From JAMLHH01 sp037189845 (GTDB taxonomy: Bacteria > Bacteroidota > Bacteroidia > Chitinophagales > JADIYW01): a stretch of DNA of 64,000 nucleotides. The notes under the pieces are model-generated. The model saw only the letters and a list, made by a program, of their open reading frames with translations, was not told where the DNA came from and searched no databases. Within the stretch, counting starts at the first letter, position 1. Every line of letters begins with the position of its first letter. The stretch spans positions 124,001 to 188,000 of the forward strand of contig JBBCIS010000004.1 in the NCBI GenBank assembly GCA_037189845.1, written 5' to 3'. A program made the position numbers and the translations under genes. Shown here one piece after another: positions 52,952 through 63,125 of the stretch.

Positions 52952-53701
52952 CTATTTGGAAGTAAGTGAATCACACTTATCTAATATTTGCTGATATTCA
53001 TCCGTTTCCAAGAAACTACCATCAAAAACTTCATTGGCTGGCTGTTTTCTGAGGTCTATCATAAGACAATCGCAATATTTATCAATGTGGTTGGTTTTTT
53101 CCAATTCAGTACCTTCTAATCCTTTGCGTACTTGCTTTTTGAATTCCAACTCAATTGATTTGTTCCATGTAACACTCATATCGTCCAAACAATTCTCAAT
53201 TCCCAGATATGGCAAAAGCTCTTCTTTCTGCAATCCGATAATCACATCATCAAACCTATTATTCACAAGAAGTTTTTCATATTTACGAGTGGAGTCCGGA
53301 TAAATGAGTATCTTTTCCGCAACACATTTACAATATTCTTCCCGTTCTCCATCATTCGAAATAACTCCAATATTGGCATCTAAACATTTGCCTAATGGAA
53401 TATCTAAACCGTTGATGTTCACAATATTTTTTGGGGCGACATAGGATACGAAAGTAAAAAAGATGGTAATCACCGACAGAACAATACAGCCCAACAGATA
53501 CTTGATATGACTCCATGTTCCAAATTTTGCAGTATTATTGCTCATACCACGGGCAAGCAACCATGAACCTAAAATGGTAAATGGTATGACAATAGTCAGA
53601 GATAGAAAAACGGATAATCCTCCACCTTTAACTGCATCAACAAATTCCCTTCCTGAAGAGATGACCAACATAATACCAACAAAGCTCCAGACGTACCTCA
53701 A
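52952..53701 (-). CDS. membrane protein of unknown function
   Basis: A 249-residue protein with three membrane segments (about 2-14, 29-50 and 67-89) and a C-terminal soluble half containing four Cys in two CxC-like pairs (EYCKCVAEKI and KYCDCLMIDL), which may form disulfides or bind metal if exported. It is 32 bases downstream of the alpha-2-macroglobulin-like gene on the same strand. No family recognised. Confidence 0.65.
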   Translation of the reverse strand: MRYVWSFVGIMLVISSGREFVDAVKGGGLSVFLSLTIVIPFTILGSWLLARGMSNNTAKFGTWSHIKYLLGCIVLSVITIFFTFVSYVAPKNIVNINGLDIPLGKCLDANIGVISNDGEREEYCKCVAEKILIYPDSTRKYEKLLVNNRFDDVIIGLQKEELLPYLGIENCLDDMSVTWNKSIELEFKKQVRKGLEGTELEKTNHIDKYCDCLMIDLRKQPANEVFDGSFLETDEYQQILDKCDSLTSK

Positions 53702-53733
53702 AACAAATCTTTTAGAAAGTAAATATGCGAATT

Positions 53734-56700
53734 TTACTTTACACTTATTTTTTTCAGCTCATTATTAGCATTGAATACCGGATAGTACATCAACTCTATT
53801 TGGGCCGGATTAATAGTAAATACACCTGAATATCTCGGTAATAGCTCAATATCAAAGAAATGAACTCCTGCCGGTAATTTTTCGCAGAAAATAGCTACTT
53901 CATTTCTGAAATACTCCCGGTGCGACTCATAATATTGTTGTCTGCCTTTATTTTCATAAGAGCATGAACCAGGTATCGGAACATTTATCATGACATATTC
54001 AGCTGATTTATTCATCACTACTTCGACCTGTAAAGTTACTTTCTTACCAGCTTCCAGAACTTTTAAAGAATTATCTGTGAATGAAGTAGAAATTTCAAAA
54101 TCGTTCTTTTTTATTTCCGGATTTTTATCCCACTCATGATAGTAAGCTGTCAGATATACAGGCTCCATCCCTGTCTTTTTAATTTCCAGTGGTTGTGAAA
54201 GATTGATTTCCATACTCGCAGGGAATTGTGTAATAGTTGTATTGAGATCTCCGGAAAATTCCAGCTTTACTTTTTCCAAGGAACTTTTGTTTACTAATAA
54301 ATCCGGGAAAATTGTTTCTATGATTTGAGCTGACTGATAAATATTCTGCCAACGTCCGCCTGAACGTCTTTCAAAGAAGAAATTTCTCATTTTACTCAAT
54401 ACAGCTGTGTGGTCGGCAGAAGTATCGGCTTTCAGAATTTTGTACGCCCGTATGGTATTCTGAACCTCATTACCATAAATACTCCATTGATTGGCGCTGC
54501 TTTCAGAGAAATATGCATTGCCAAATAAGGTAGTTTTTCTATATTTTTCAATAGGCTCAATATCTGCTTTTCCATAAACCAGCTGCTGAAGCTCAATGCG
54601 TTTCAAATGTTGGTGCAGAGATAAATTGGTAAATGTATCCAGCGGTGTCATATATTTTTTATAATCCACCTGGGCACCTACAATTTTCAATATTCTCAAA
54701 TAAGTCAATCTGTTGTCCAGAGTGGTGTCTTTTTCAATATTGTATACCATTCCGGCTGCAATCTTATCATTCTCAAAATTGACAGTAAATCCCGTTTGTT
54801 TAGCCAAAACCAGTGCTTCGAGTACATAATTTGAAATCCAGTAGGTCACATCAGAATCTTTCCACCAACCCCAGAGTCCGTTTTCTTTTTTACGTTCTTC
54901 CAGCATTTTGATGATATTCTTGATATCCTCATCCGCAGTGAATGGCTCATTGAGATATTTATTGATGCTTTTTTTCGCCAGCAGTGCTTTGAGCTTTGAA
55001 GCCAGCTGTTCATTGCAAAAATATTTATAGTTACCGACGTGAACGATTTCATTTTTTATAACATCCAATGCGTCTGCCCGGGCGTAAATGGTCATTTTTC
55101 CTGAACCTGACTCCGGTTGTATTGCTATCGTTGTGTCTTTATCCAATACTTCAAACGTTCCTTTCATTACTTCAAGACCTATCGGAAACACGGGAATTTT
55201 TCTCAATTCACCGTCAAAATAACCATCGGGACGTGTGATAGAATACTGGATCTCCAGAGAATCTTTGCCTGCTTTTACCGGTAAAGTATCTATCAGAACT
55301 GATTCACATGTTCTCGGTGCTGTTTTAGTAGAAATACCATTGACAAGAAATTCTGTTACAAGACCGACGGGTTCAGACTGATAATTCACCGCCTTACCTA
55401 TGACATCCACAACATCTCCTTCCACCAAAAATCTCGGTACAGCCAACTGACCGGAAAGTGTTTTGAAAGATTTTATCTGACTGCTGATTTGTCCGGTTTG
55501 CTTTTTATTGCTGATTGCCAGATAGTGTGTTGCCCAGTTGGTGATATCATCCGGGAATTTTACAGTAAAACTTGCATTGCCTGCCTTATCCGTTTTTAGC
55601 CTGGGCTGCCAGAATGCATAGTCTGAAAAATCTGAACGGATGTATGAATTATTAACCGACAACCCATCTTCTTCCAATGAATCCGCTTCACTCATAGTAA
55701 TCAGTATCACTCCGTTCTGAGCATCAGGCCCATAAATTTTCAGATCTTTTTCATCCTTCAGTATCTGAATTTTTACAATTTTCGATTGCTCCAATGATTG
55801 AATATCTCCTTTAAATACCTTGCCATTGACAATGACCAGCATTTTTTCAACCATCTCAGAAGTCATCATTTGACTGACTTCGGGTAGAGTTATTTTGTTT
55901 GGCATAGCTGTAATACCCTTCATAGTTTGTATCTCTTCAGATTTAATAACATTTATAGAAACAGACATTTCAGACATTCTACTTTCTACTCTGGAGGCAG
56001 AGACTACGACCTCTTGCAATATAGAGCTTTCTTCTTCCAGCAAAATTTCAATAAAGCTACTTTGCGAAGTAACATTGATTGTTTTATACCCGAGATAGGA
56101 CACCTCAAGCGTATAATCATCCGGGACGTAGATAGAAAATTCACCATCAAAATCAGTAATAGTTCCATTGGTTGTACCCTTGATGACTACGTTCGCAGCC
56201 ATAAGAGCCTCACCTGTCGATAAATCTTTGACAACACCTTTTATTTCTCTGGTTCCATGTGTCATACGTGGTTTAGTAATTGTCTGTATTTTAGGTGGCT
56301 GAGTATATGGAATGTAGGAATAATCAACATTTGGTGTCTTAAATAGCTCCTCTATCTGAGATAGAAATACATCACCTGTATCTTTTTGAAATATCTCCGG
56401 CGAAACGATACGGTATCTGTTGACGCCACCTGATTTTACAAAAAGGCTATCAGCTATATGGTAATCACCGTTTTCAAAAAGATATAATAATTGATAGTTT
56501 GCATTTTCTTTCAATCCTCCTATCCAATCAGTTTTAGTCAAAAATATCCTTTCTATCTTTCCACTGTCATTCAACAAAACCTGACTCAATAAATCTTTAC
56601 GGCTACTTTCATATTGGATAGAAATTTTCCCGGTTCCTTTATTTTCATAATGAAGAGCTTTTCCTGCAATATATTTCTTCTGGCTTTTTCCAACGATTTC

Positions 56701-59583
56701 CTTTGATTTTTTCCAGCTGTTGTAAGCAGTCTGATAAGTGATAACAGTATCCTTGAGAGGAAAAAAATTGATGTTATTAGGATATATCTTCTTTGGGAAA
56801 AAACTCGATGGATTCTCCCTCATTTTTATCAAATCCTTTTTAACGGTATAGTCATAATAAGGTTCATGCGTGAATGCTCTTGTAAAGTCATTAAAAACGC
56901 CGTAGGTCACTATACCCGAAACAGGACCAATGTATTCTTTACCATTGTTGTAATTATTTTTCAACAAGTAAAAATTATGATTATCAAACACATAAGTATT
57001 GAACTCAGTAGCATTGTATGATACCGGAATCGTATATCGGTACAAAAGATTTTGCTCAAATGCGGTCAGGGTATCCGGAAGTGATTCTTTTTTGAGATAT
57101 AGACTCGCCAAATTAGTATCCAAACTGAAAATCTTTTTCATTCCCTTATTGAAATATATACTATCTATCGTAAACTCGTGGTTGGGCGTTCTGATTTTTA
57201 TCTGATGATAACCTTCATCTACCGGAAATGAGTACATCTGGTGGTGATTGGACCAGCTCAGATATACAGGCCGGTGATCTACATAAATCACCTGAATATG
57301 CTGGGACTTTCCTCCTCCCATGACGAAAGGCGCAAACTGAGTAATACTGTCAGACATGGGATATTCATAACTATAGATAGAATCTCCGGGAAAAGTAAAA
57401 CGATAATATGCAATGGAATCCAACCCATCTAGCAATACCCACTTTTGATAATCCAATGCTTTATCTATGATAGAATTTTGAGTCAGATTTTTAATGTTGA
57501 ACTTATTGATAAATGTTTTCCCTTTTCTCTTTTTTTCAAAGGATGACAAGACCGGGGCTGCGTATTGAAACTTCTTTGTCAATGAATATGCAGTCAAATC
57601 CACATCCTTTGCCGGACGACCATTGGCATCTGTGACTGTCACTCCTATTTGAGTCTGCTCACCCGGAGATACGATGCCCGGCTCTTCCAATGTAATGTTC
57701 AGACGGTTTTGCAGTAATGGAATCTTATAATTTTCCTCCACAACCTTACCTGCCCAGAGATATCTCAGTGAGATGTAATAATTCTTTTTAGAGCTTGCAT
57801 TTTTATCATACAATAGCTCATCATCTCTCCCTGTGGATTTTTCCTTGTTTTCCCTGTAAATGTTATAAGTAAAAGGGATTTTTCTCGGATTATCTATTTT
57901 GATCTGAATATTTTTCCCTGTTCGTTGAGAAAAAGCATTCAGCAAAGAAGATTTTTCATTGAGATAAATTCTTTTAAAAACAGTATCTGAATATACCATA
58001 TACTGACTATAATATGAGTTAAGAGTCAGTTGGACAGGAGTATTCCCTTCGTAGGTTACCTGCTGATTATTAAAATTATCAAAAGCAAGCACTTTGACAT
58101 GACGCTCCTCCGAAATACCATTCCTGATAAAGTCAACTAATAAACTATCCTTTTCAGCTTTAAGAATCAATTCAAAATCTTCATAATTGTAATTAATTGA
58201 ATGACGATCTGTTTTCACTTCATTATCAGCTGTTGTCATACTGATATCTATCTGGTATTCCAGATTCATCGGAGGAAACAAAGAATCCGAAACAATAACT
58301 TCAGTCTCTCCACTGGCTTTCAGAGGTAAATTGAGTTTTAATAATGTATCCGGAATAAAAGTATAATCATCAAAAAATTTCCTGTACACCTTAGGTCTTA
58401 TGACAATTTCTACTTTACCGTCCGGCAAGTTTAAATCATTGACATCTGTCCCTTTGATATAAAAGCTAAAATCACGATTGCGATAGTGATTTGTCTGGGG
58501 AATCCTGACATCCAGCTTATTGTTTTTCAATTCATAATCTTCCAGCCGGAACGAATGATAGATGTAAGTTCTTTTCTTCTCTGACTTAAAATATAAATAA
58601 TATTGTTTGTCCAGCTTGAGCTTCAAAGAGTCATGAAGTACAAAAAGGGACTCATAGGCTCCTTTGCGATAAGGATGCAGCACTCCCAACGGAATATCTT
58701 CAGAACCATTTCTAAGAAATATATGAGCTTGCTTATTCAGCGGATTTCCATTTTTATCCGTGATAAATGCCTTGTACCTCACGGTATCTCCGGGTCTGTA
58801 TATGGGTTGATTGAATACCAGATAAGCCTTCTGATTATCATATGCTGAATATTCTTTACTTACTGAGAATTTATTTTTCACTCTTCTGAAAAAATACTTT
58901 GCACTAGCGATTACTCCTTGGGGGTACCTTTTAATGGCAGTACGAACTCCATCCACCGGCAGCCTTACAACAAACCTCACCGGTTTCCAGATATATTTCA
59001 GAGGAATACTGTTGCTTGTTTTTCTGTAGGCACGTTTTATAAATGGTGAATTATAAGATTTATTCAGTTCATACAGTGCAATATTCCCATTGTAGGTAAT
59101 CGTCAAAGTTCCTTTTTCATTTGACTTTTTATCAAAAAAATATTGTCCATCTTTATTGTACTTCAGCTTCTTTTTATTGATGAACACTTCTGCAGCAGAA
59201 ATGACATTTCCCTTCAAATCAAAAATCTGAACACATAAATCTGTTTCATTATTAATAATGTATGCATTAAAATCCTGTACTGCAGCAATCCAGATTTTCT
59301 GACGTTCTTTGGAAGCATAGGTTTTCAGATAATACCCGGGAGGCAGATTTTCATGATAGATACTATCTCTGTGGTAAGAATCTACGAGTGTATGAAAATA
59401 AGAAGAGTCCACCGTCCAAAGGTTCGATTGAAAAATTCTTTTCGCCTCTTCATTTGTCAACTTAAAAACAAATATTCTGTGACCGGAATCCCTGCCAGTG
59501 AGCAAATCCTGACTGTACACATGCGATGTACATACAGCAATCAATATCGTCAACAAAAAAATAAGGCGTTTCAATGGTATCAT
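53734..59583 (-). CDS. alpha-2-macroglobulin-like protein with internal CarboxypepD_reg/TonB-plug domains
   Basis: A 1949-residue exported protein with signal peptide RLIFLLTILIAVCTSHVYS. An MG2 domain lies around 255-350 (AYLVFNQPIYRPGDTVRYKA). At about 1110-1300 there is a CarboxypepD_reg sandwich (IKGVVKDLSTGEALMAANVV) and a TonB-plug-like stretch (LQEVVVSASR, PDAQNGVILITMSE). The macroglobulin core follows with FWQPRLKTDKAGNASFTVKF and ITNWATHYLAIS, then the complement-like alpha domain with CNEQ at 1523-1526, the place of the thioester CxEQ. Such proteins trap proteases or assist secretion. No C-terminal sorting signal seen. Confidence 0.85.
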   Translation of the reverse strand: MIPLKRLIFLLTILIAVCTSHVYSQDLLTGRDSGHRIFVFKLTNEEAKRIFQSNLWTVDSSYFHTLVDSYHRDSIYHENLPPGYYLKTYASKERQKIWIAAVQDFNAYIINNETDLCVQIFDLKGNVISAAEVFINKKKLKYNKDGQYFFDKKSNEKGTLTITYNGNIALYELNKSYNSPFIKRAYRKTSNSIPLKYIWKPVRFVVRLPVDGVRTAIKRYPQGVIASAKYFFRRVKNKFSVSKEYSAYDNQKAYLVFNQPIYRPGDTVRYKAFITDKNGNPLNKQAHIFLRNGSEDIPLGVLHPYRKGAYESLFVLHDSLKLKLDKQYYLYFKSEKKRTYIYHSFRLEDYELKNNKLDVRIPQTNHYRNRDFSFYIKGTDVNDLNLPDGKVEIVIRPKVYRKFFDDYTFIPDTLLKLNLPLKASGETEVIVSDSLFPPMNLEYQIDISMTTADNEVKTDRHSINYNYEDFELILKAEKDSLLVDFIRNGISEERHVKVLAFDNFNNQQVTYEGNTPVQLTLNSYYSQYMVYSDTVFKRIYLNEKSSLLNAFSQRTGKNIQIKIDNPRKIPFTYNIYRENKEKSTGRDDELLYDKNASSKKNYYISLRYLWAGKVVEENYKIPLLQNRLNITLEEPGIVSPGEQTQIGVTVTDANGRPAKDVDLTAYSLTKKFQYAAPVLSSFEKKRKGKTFINKFNIKNLTQNSIIDKALDYQKWVLLDGLDSIAYYRFTFPGDSIYSYEYPMSDSITQFAPFVMGGGKSQHIQVIYVDHRPVYLSWSNHHQMYSFPVDEGYHQIKIRTPNHEFTIDSIYFNKGMKKIFSLDTNLASLYLKKESLPDTLTAFEQNLLYRYTIPVSYNATEFNTYVFDNHNFYLLKNNYNNGKEYIGPVSGIVTYGVFNDFTRAFTHEPYYDYTVKKDLIKMRENPSSFFPKKIYPNNINFFPLKDTVITYQTAYNSWKKSKEIVGKSQKKYIAGKALHYENKGTGKISIQYESSRKDLLSQVLLNDSGKIERIFLTKTDWIGGLKENANYQLLYLFENGDYHIADSLFVKSGGVNRYRIVSPEIFQKDTGDVFLSQIEELFKTPNVDYSYIPYTQPPKIQTITKPRMTHGTREIKGVVKDLSTGEALMAANVVIKGTTNGTITDFDGEFSIYVPDDYTLEVSYLGYKTINVTSQSSFIEILLEEESSILQEVVVSASRVESRMSEMSVSINVIKSEEIQTMKGITAMPNKITLPEVSQMMTSEMVEKMLVIVNGKVFKGDIQSLEQSKIVKIQILKDEKDLKIYGPDAQNGVILITMSEADSLEEDGLSVNNSYIRSDFSDYAFWQPRLKTDKAGNASFTVKFPDDITNWATHYLAISNKKQTGQISSQIKSFKTLSGQLAVPRFLVEGDVVDVIGKAVNYQSEPVGLVTEFLVNGISTKTAPRTCESVLIDTLPVKAGKDSLEIQYSITRPDGYFDGELRKIPVFPIGLEVMKGTFEVLDKDTTIAIQPESGSGKMTIYARADALDVIKNEIVHVGNYKYFCNEQLASKLKALLAKKSINKYLNEPFTADEDIKNIIKMLEERKKENGLWGWWKDSDVTYWISNYVLEALVLAKQTGFTVNFENDKIAAGMVYNIEKDTTLDNRLTYLRILKIVGAQVDYKKYMTPLDTFTNLSLHQHLKRIELQQLVYGKADIEPIEKYRKTTLFGNAYFSESSANQWSIYGNEVQNTIRAYKILKADTSADHTAVLSKMRNFFFERRSGGRWQNIYQSAQIIETIFPDLLVNKSSLEKVKLEFSGDLNTTITQFPASMEINLSQPLEIKKTGMEPVYLTAYYHEWDKNPEIKKNDFEISTSFTDNSLKVLEAGKKVTLQVEVVMNKSAEYVMINVPIPGSCSYENKGRQQYYESHREYFRNEVAIFCEKLPAGVHFFDIELLPRYSGVFTINPAQIELMYYPVFNANNELKKISVK

Positions 59584-59721
59584 ACGTTTTCACATTAAAA
59601 GAAGGCTAAATATACCATATTCGACTTATGAATATATAACCTTTAACAGCTAAAATATAATCACCATTTTGAATGAGATCATTGACGTATATCGCATAAT
59701 AAAGTTCTTCTTGGCTTGATA

Positions 59722-60381
59722 TTATTCTCCGAATACAGCTTCCAACACATCAATAATGGAAGGATACATGTTGTTATAATAATTGGATAAATCCTCCACT
59801 TTGACCCACTTGATTTTTTCTATATCTTCTTCTGTTTGTGGAACCGGAGTATCATTACCCAGATAATTCATTCTATACCAGTAAGAAATTTTCATCGCTT
59901 GTTGTCTTCTGTAAGGATAGGTATGATAAGTCGCTTTATTCAAAAAGGATGGAAAGAATATCCTCTCACCTAATTCTATCTCTATCAGTCCGGTCTCTTC
60001 CTGAACTTCTCTGATCGCAGCTTGTTCCAATGTTTCCCCGTCATCAACTTTCCCTTTAGGCAAATCCCATGACCCACGGCGATACATCAGCAACACATCT
60101 CCTGCGCTGTTCTGAACCAAACCTCCTGATGCCTCAATACAAATAAACTGAGCAAGAAAATCCGCTTTCAGCTTTTCCAATTCAGCAGAAAATAAAATAA
60201 ACTGACTGTTATTCTTATGGTCCAGCAGTATTTCTATCACTCCCTGCAGCTGTTTAACAGATTCATATTTCCTGATGATGAATAAATCATTAGAATCTAA
60301 GATTTCATCTACCATTCCTGGATTGTCACATAGAATTACAACTTTGCTATTGACAAAAAATTTATACTTTTGGACTATCAT
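59722..60381 (-). CDS. Nudix hydrolase
   Basis: A 219-residue protein. The N-terminal ~90 residues are a family-specific domain (FFVNSKVVILCD). The Nudix box GKVDDGETLEQAAIREVQEE (followed by TGL) fits GX5EX7REUXEEXGU. It hydrolyses a nucleoside diphosphate linked to another moiety; substrate unknown. The start codon shares CATG (60379-60382) with the divergent pyrE start, so each gene's promoter must lie inside the other gene. Confidence 0.9.
   Translation of the reverse strand: MIVQKYKFFVNSKVVILCDNPGMVDEILDSNDLFIIRKYESVKQLQGVIEILLDHKNNSQFILFSAELEKLKADFLAQFICIEASGGLVQNSAGDVLLMYRRGSWDLPKGKVDDGETLEQAAIREVQEETGLIEIELGERIFFPSFLNKATYHTYPYRRQQAMKISYWYRMNYLGNDTPVPQTEEDIEKIKWVKVEDLSNYYNNMYPSIIDVLEAVFGE
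60343..60372 (+). promoter_or_regulatory. pyrE promoter inside the Nudix gene
   Basis: TTTG (60343-60346), 18 bases, TACTTTTG (60365-60372), a perfect TAnnTTTG -7 element. The predicted start of transcription falls about 0-3 bases before the pyrE ATG at 60380, so pyrE mRNA may be leaderless. Confidence 0.6.
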
Positions 60382-61015
60382 GGCAAGTTCTTCCGCACTT
60401 TTATCAGAATATTTACTGCAAATTAAAGCAATTCAGCTCAACGTACAAACCCCGTTTACATGGGCTTCAGGATGGAAATCTCCGGTGTACTGTGACAACA
60501 GGATACTACTCTCCTATCCGGAAGTAAGAAATTTTGTAAAAGAGCAGCTGGTAAAAATTGTAAAAGATAATTTTTCCGGAGCCAATTGTATTGCAGGAGT
60601 GGCAACTGCCGGCATTCCGCATGGTGCGATGGTAGCTGATGCGTTAGGATTACCGATGGTATATGTACGTGACAAGCCCAAAGGTCATGGTATGCAGAAC
60701 ACCATTGAGGGAAGATTACCGGAAAATGCAAAAGTAGTAGTCGTAGAAGATGTAATTTCTACCGGAAAAAGCAGCTTAAAAGCCGTGGACGATCTGCGTG
60801 CAGCAGGCGCACATATTGAAGGCATGGCTGCCATCTACACGTATGAATTTGAACTGGCACAAAAAAGATTTGAAGATTATAATGTACCGCTTTATACCAT
60901 TACCAGCTACTCTGCGCTCATTCCTGTAGCAGTCAGTGCCGGTTATGTAAGCAGCGAGTATATGCAGACACTTTCGGAATGGCGGAATGATCCTGCAGGC
61001 TGGAACATAAAATAA
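60380..61015 (+). CDS. pyrE: orotate phosphoribosyltransferase
   Basis: A 211-residue enzyme that makes OMP from orotate and PRPP in pyrimidine synthesis. Seen are FTWASGWKSPVYCDNRILLS, the GVATAGIPHGAMVAD loop, YVRDKPKGHG and the PRPP-binding VVVVEDVISTGKSSLKAV. ATG 60380 starts at the usual N-terminus (MASSSALLSEYLL); an upstream frame to 60275 lies inside the Nudix gene and lacks family similarity. The DUF445 gene follows after 5 bases. Confidence 0.93.
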   Translation: MASSSALLSEYLLQIKAIQLNVQTPFTWASGWKSPVYCDNRILLSYPEVRNFVKEQLVKIVKDNFSGANCIAGVATAGIPHGAMVADALGLPMVYVRDKPKGHGMQNTIEGRLPENAKVVVVEDVISTGKSSLKAVDDLRAAGAHIEGMAAIYTYEFELAQKRFEDYNVPLYTITSYSALIPVAVSAGYVSSEYMQTLSEWRNDPAGWNIK

Positions 61016-61020
61016 AACAT

Positions 61021-61641
61021 ATGCCGGAGGGAATAAACTGGGTTGAAATATTAAAAATGTGGTCAATACCACTGATTGGAGGATTTATTGCCTGGAGTAC
61101 GAATGTCATTGCCATCCGGATGCTGTTTTATCCCAGACAGCCTAAAAAGATTCTGTTTCTGACTTTTCACGGAATTTTTCCTAAAAACAAAAAACGTATT
61201 GCTCAGAAATTAGGCAATATTGTTCAGCGTGATCTGATTAATTTCAACGATATCAAAGAAAAGCTGAAAGATGGTGATTCTTTGAACAATGTAAAAGAAG
61301 AAATTGCCGTAAAGGTAGACGAAGCGCTCAGGGCCAGGCTCATCAAAATGAAGATCAGCAATGTGGTACCGGAGCAAGTGATTGCCAGCACTCATAAAGT
61401 CATCGTAAAAGAGATCGAAAATAATCTTCCGGCTCTGATAGATACTGCTATCACAAAAGTCGAAAGCAAGCTGAACATCCATGATATAGTTGTCAAAAAG
61501 GTAGAAAATTTCTCTGACGAAAAACTGGAACAACTACTCATGGATATTACCGCGAAAGAATTCAAATTTATTGAGCTGTTGGGTGGAGTATTAGGATTTA
61601 TGATCGGAGTTATTCAATTGATTTTAACCAGATTTCTTTAA
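61021..61641 (+). CDS. DUF445-family membrane protein
   Basis: A 206-residue protein. The N-terminal segment IPLIGGFIAWSTNVIAIRML with FYPRQPKK, the central helical part (IPKNKKRIAQKLGNIV-like) and the C-terminal membrane helix (LLGGVLGFMIGVIQLILTRF) are typical of DUF445. Function unknown. Likely co-transcribed with pyrE. Confidence 0.87.
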   Translation: MPEGINWVEILKMWSIPLIGGFIAWSTNVIAIRMLFYPRQPKKILFLTFHGIFPKNKKRIAQKLGNIVQRDLINFNDIKEKLKDGDSLNNVKEEIAVKVDEALRARLIKMKISNVVPEQVIASTHKVIVKEIENNLPALIDTAITKVESKLNIHDIVVKKVENFSDEKLEQLLMDITAKEFKFIELLGGVLGFMIGVIQLILTRFL

Positions 61642-61743
61642 CGAATTCTCAAAGAAGCCACAATTAAAATATATTTCCTCTAAACAATTAAGCTTCAATG
61701 CCGTTAAATATTGAAAATTGTTTTTTCAATATATTTTCATCTC

Positions 61744-62997
61744 ATGAGTTTTTTTGCTTTGATCTTTCTGGTTATCATTTCATTGGTAGACATATACGTT
61801 TTCAGAGGTATCAAAATCATTTATCCCCATAAAAACTGGGCATGGTATTTTTACATTGCATCCAGCATCTTTACGTATGCTGTTTTGATCAGCTATTACT
61901 TTTCAGGAAAGGAATCCATGTATCTTTCTTCCAAAATTTTCCTTTTCGGGATAGCACAGACGCTTATTTTCACTAAAATAGCCATGCTTCCTTTTGTATT
62001 GATTACAGATGTCATGAAAGGTTATGGCTGGGTAAGCAATATGATACAATCTACTCCGGTACAAAGTATTTCACTTGGGCGCTATAGATTTATCATGCAT
62101 GTAGGTATGGTTTTCGGAGCACTGTTTTTCGGGACATTTTTATACGGTATAGCTTATGGAGCATATCATCTCACCAAGCAAAAAATAACTGTTGTCATTC
62201 CAAATTTGCCAAAAGAGCTGGAAGGTCTGAAAATCGTACAGATATCGGATTCGCATTTAGGCAGTTTTGCCAGTCTGCACCCTATTCAAAGAACGGTTCA
62301 GTCTATCAATGAGGAAAACCCTGATTTGTTTTTCTTTACCGGTGACCTGGTCAATGACAAAGCCGCAGAAACTGAACCGTATGTTCCTATCATGAAAGAA
62401 ATCAAGGCGAAATATGGTAAATATTCCATTCTCGGCAATCACGATTATGGAATGTACGTCCAATGGAATTCGCCTCAGGACAGGGAAAAAAATATGATTC
62501 ATCTGGTCGAAAATCAAAAAGAGATGGGATGGGATTTATTACTGAATGAAAACAGAACACTGGATATCAATGGTAAAAGAGTATCCATCATCGGAGTTGA
62601 ATATTGGGGGCGATCTGCTCGTTGGGGCCAATTCGGTGATTTAGACAAGGCACTGGAGGGTACAGACAATACCGACTTAAAGCTATTACTGACACATGAT
62701 CCGTCACATTGGGATCTCATCGTCAGTCAAAATGAAAAATACCGGGATATTCCGCTGAGCCTTGCAGGTCATACACATGGTTTTCAGTTCGGAGTAGAAA
62801 TTCCCGGACTCAAGTGGAGCCCTTCAAAAATGATCTATCCGAGATGGGCAGGCTTATACAAAGAAAATGATCAATACCTGTATGTCAACAGAGGATTAGG
62901 ATTTCTAGGCTATCCCGGGCGTGTAGGTATTTACCCTGAAATTACAGTTATTACTCTTACAGGATCTGAAAATCAACACTCTATCCCAAAAATGTAA
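61744..62997 (+). CDS. membrane-anchored metallophosphoesterase
   Basis: A 417-residue protein. Four N-terminal membrane segments (to about residue 140) precede a calcineurin-like domain with all metal motifs: QISDSHLGSF, FFTGDLVND, LGNHDYGMY, LLTHDPSHWD and LAGHTHGFQF. This matches the YkuE/LpxH-like membrane phosphoesterases. ATG 61744 is preferred over a TTG at 61711. Substrate unknown. Confidence 0.9.
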   Translation: MSFFALIFLVIISLVDIYVFRGIKIIYPHKNWAWYFYIASSIFTYAVLISYYFSGKESMYLSSKIFLFGIAQTLIFTKIAMLPFVLITDVMKGYGWVSNMIQSTPVQSISLGRYRFIMHVGMVFGALFFGTFLYGIAYGAYHLTKQKITVVIPNLPKELEGLKIVQISDSHLGSFASLHPIQRTVQSINEENPDLFFFTGDLVNDKAAETEPYVPIMKEIKAKYGKYSILGNHDYGMYVQWNSPQDREKNMIHLVENQKEMGWDLLLNENRTLDINGKRVSIIGVEYWGRSARWGQFGDLDKALEGTDNTDLKLLLTHDPSHWDLIVSQNEKYRDIPLSLAGHTHGFQFGVEIPGLKWSPSKMIYPRWAGLYKENDQYLYVNRGLGFLGYPGRVGIYPEITVITLTGSENQHSIPKM

Positions 62998-63125
62998 TCA
63001 AACAAGTATAAACTGAGATTATTTTTAAAATAATTCAATTTTATGCAAGAAATTTTTCCTAATTTTCAAAAAACACTACTATAAATCACGCATTAAATGT
63101 ATATTAAAATTAGAAATCACCAACT

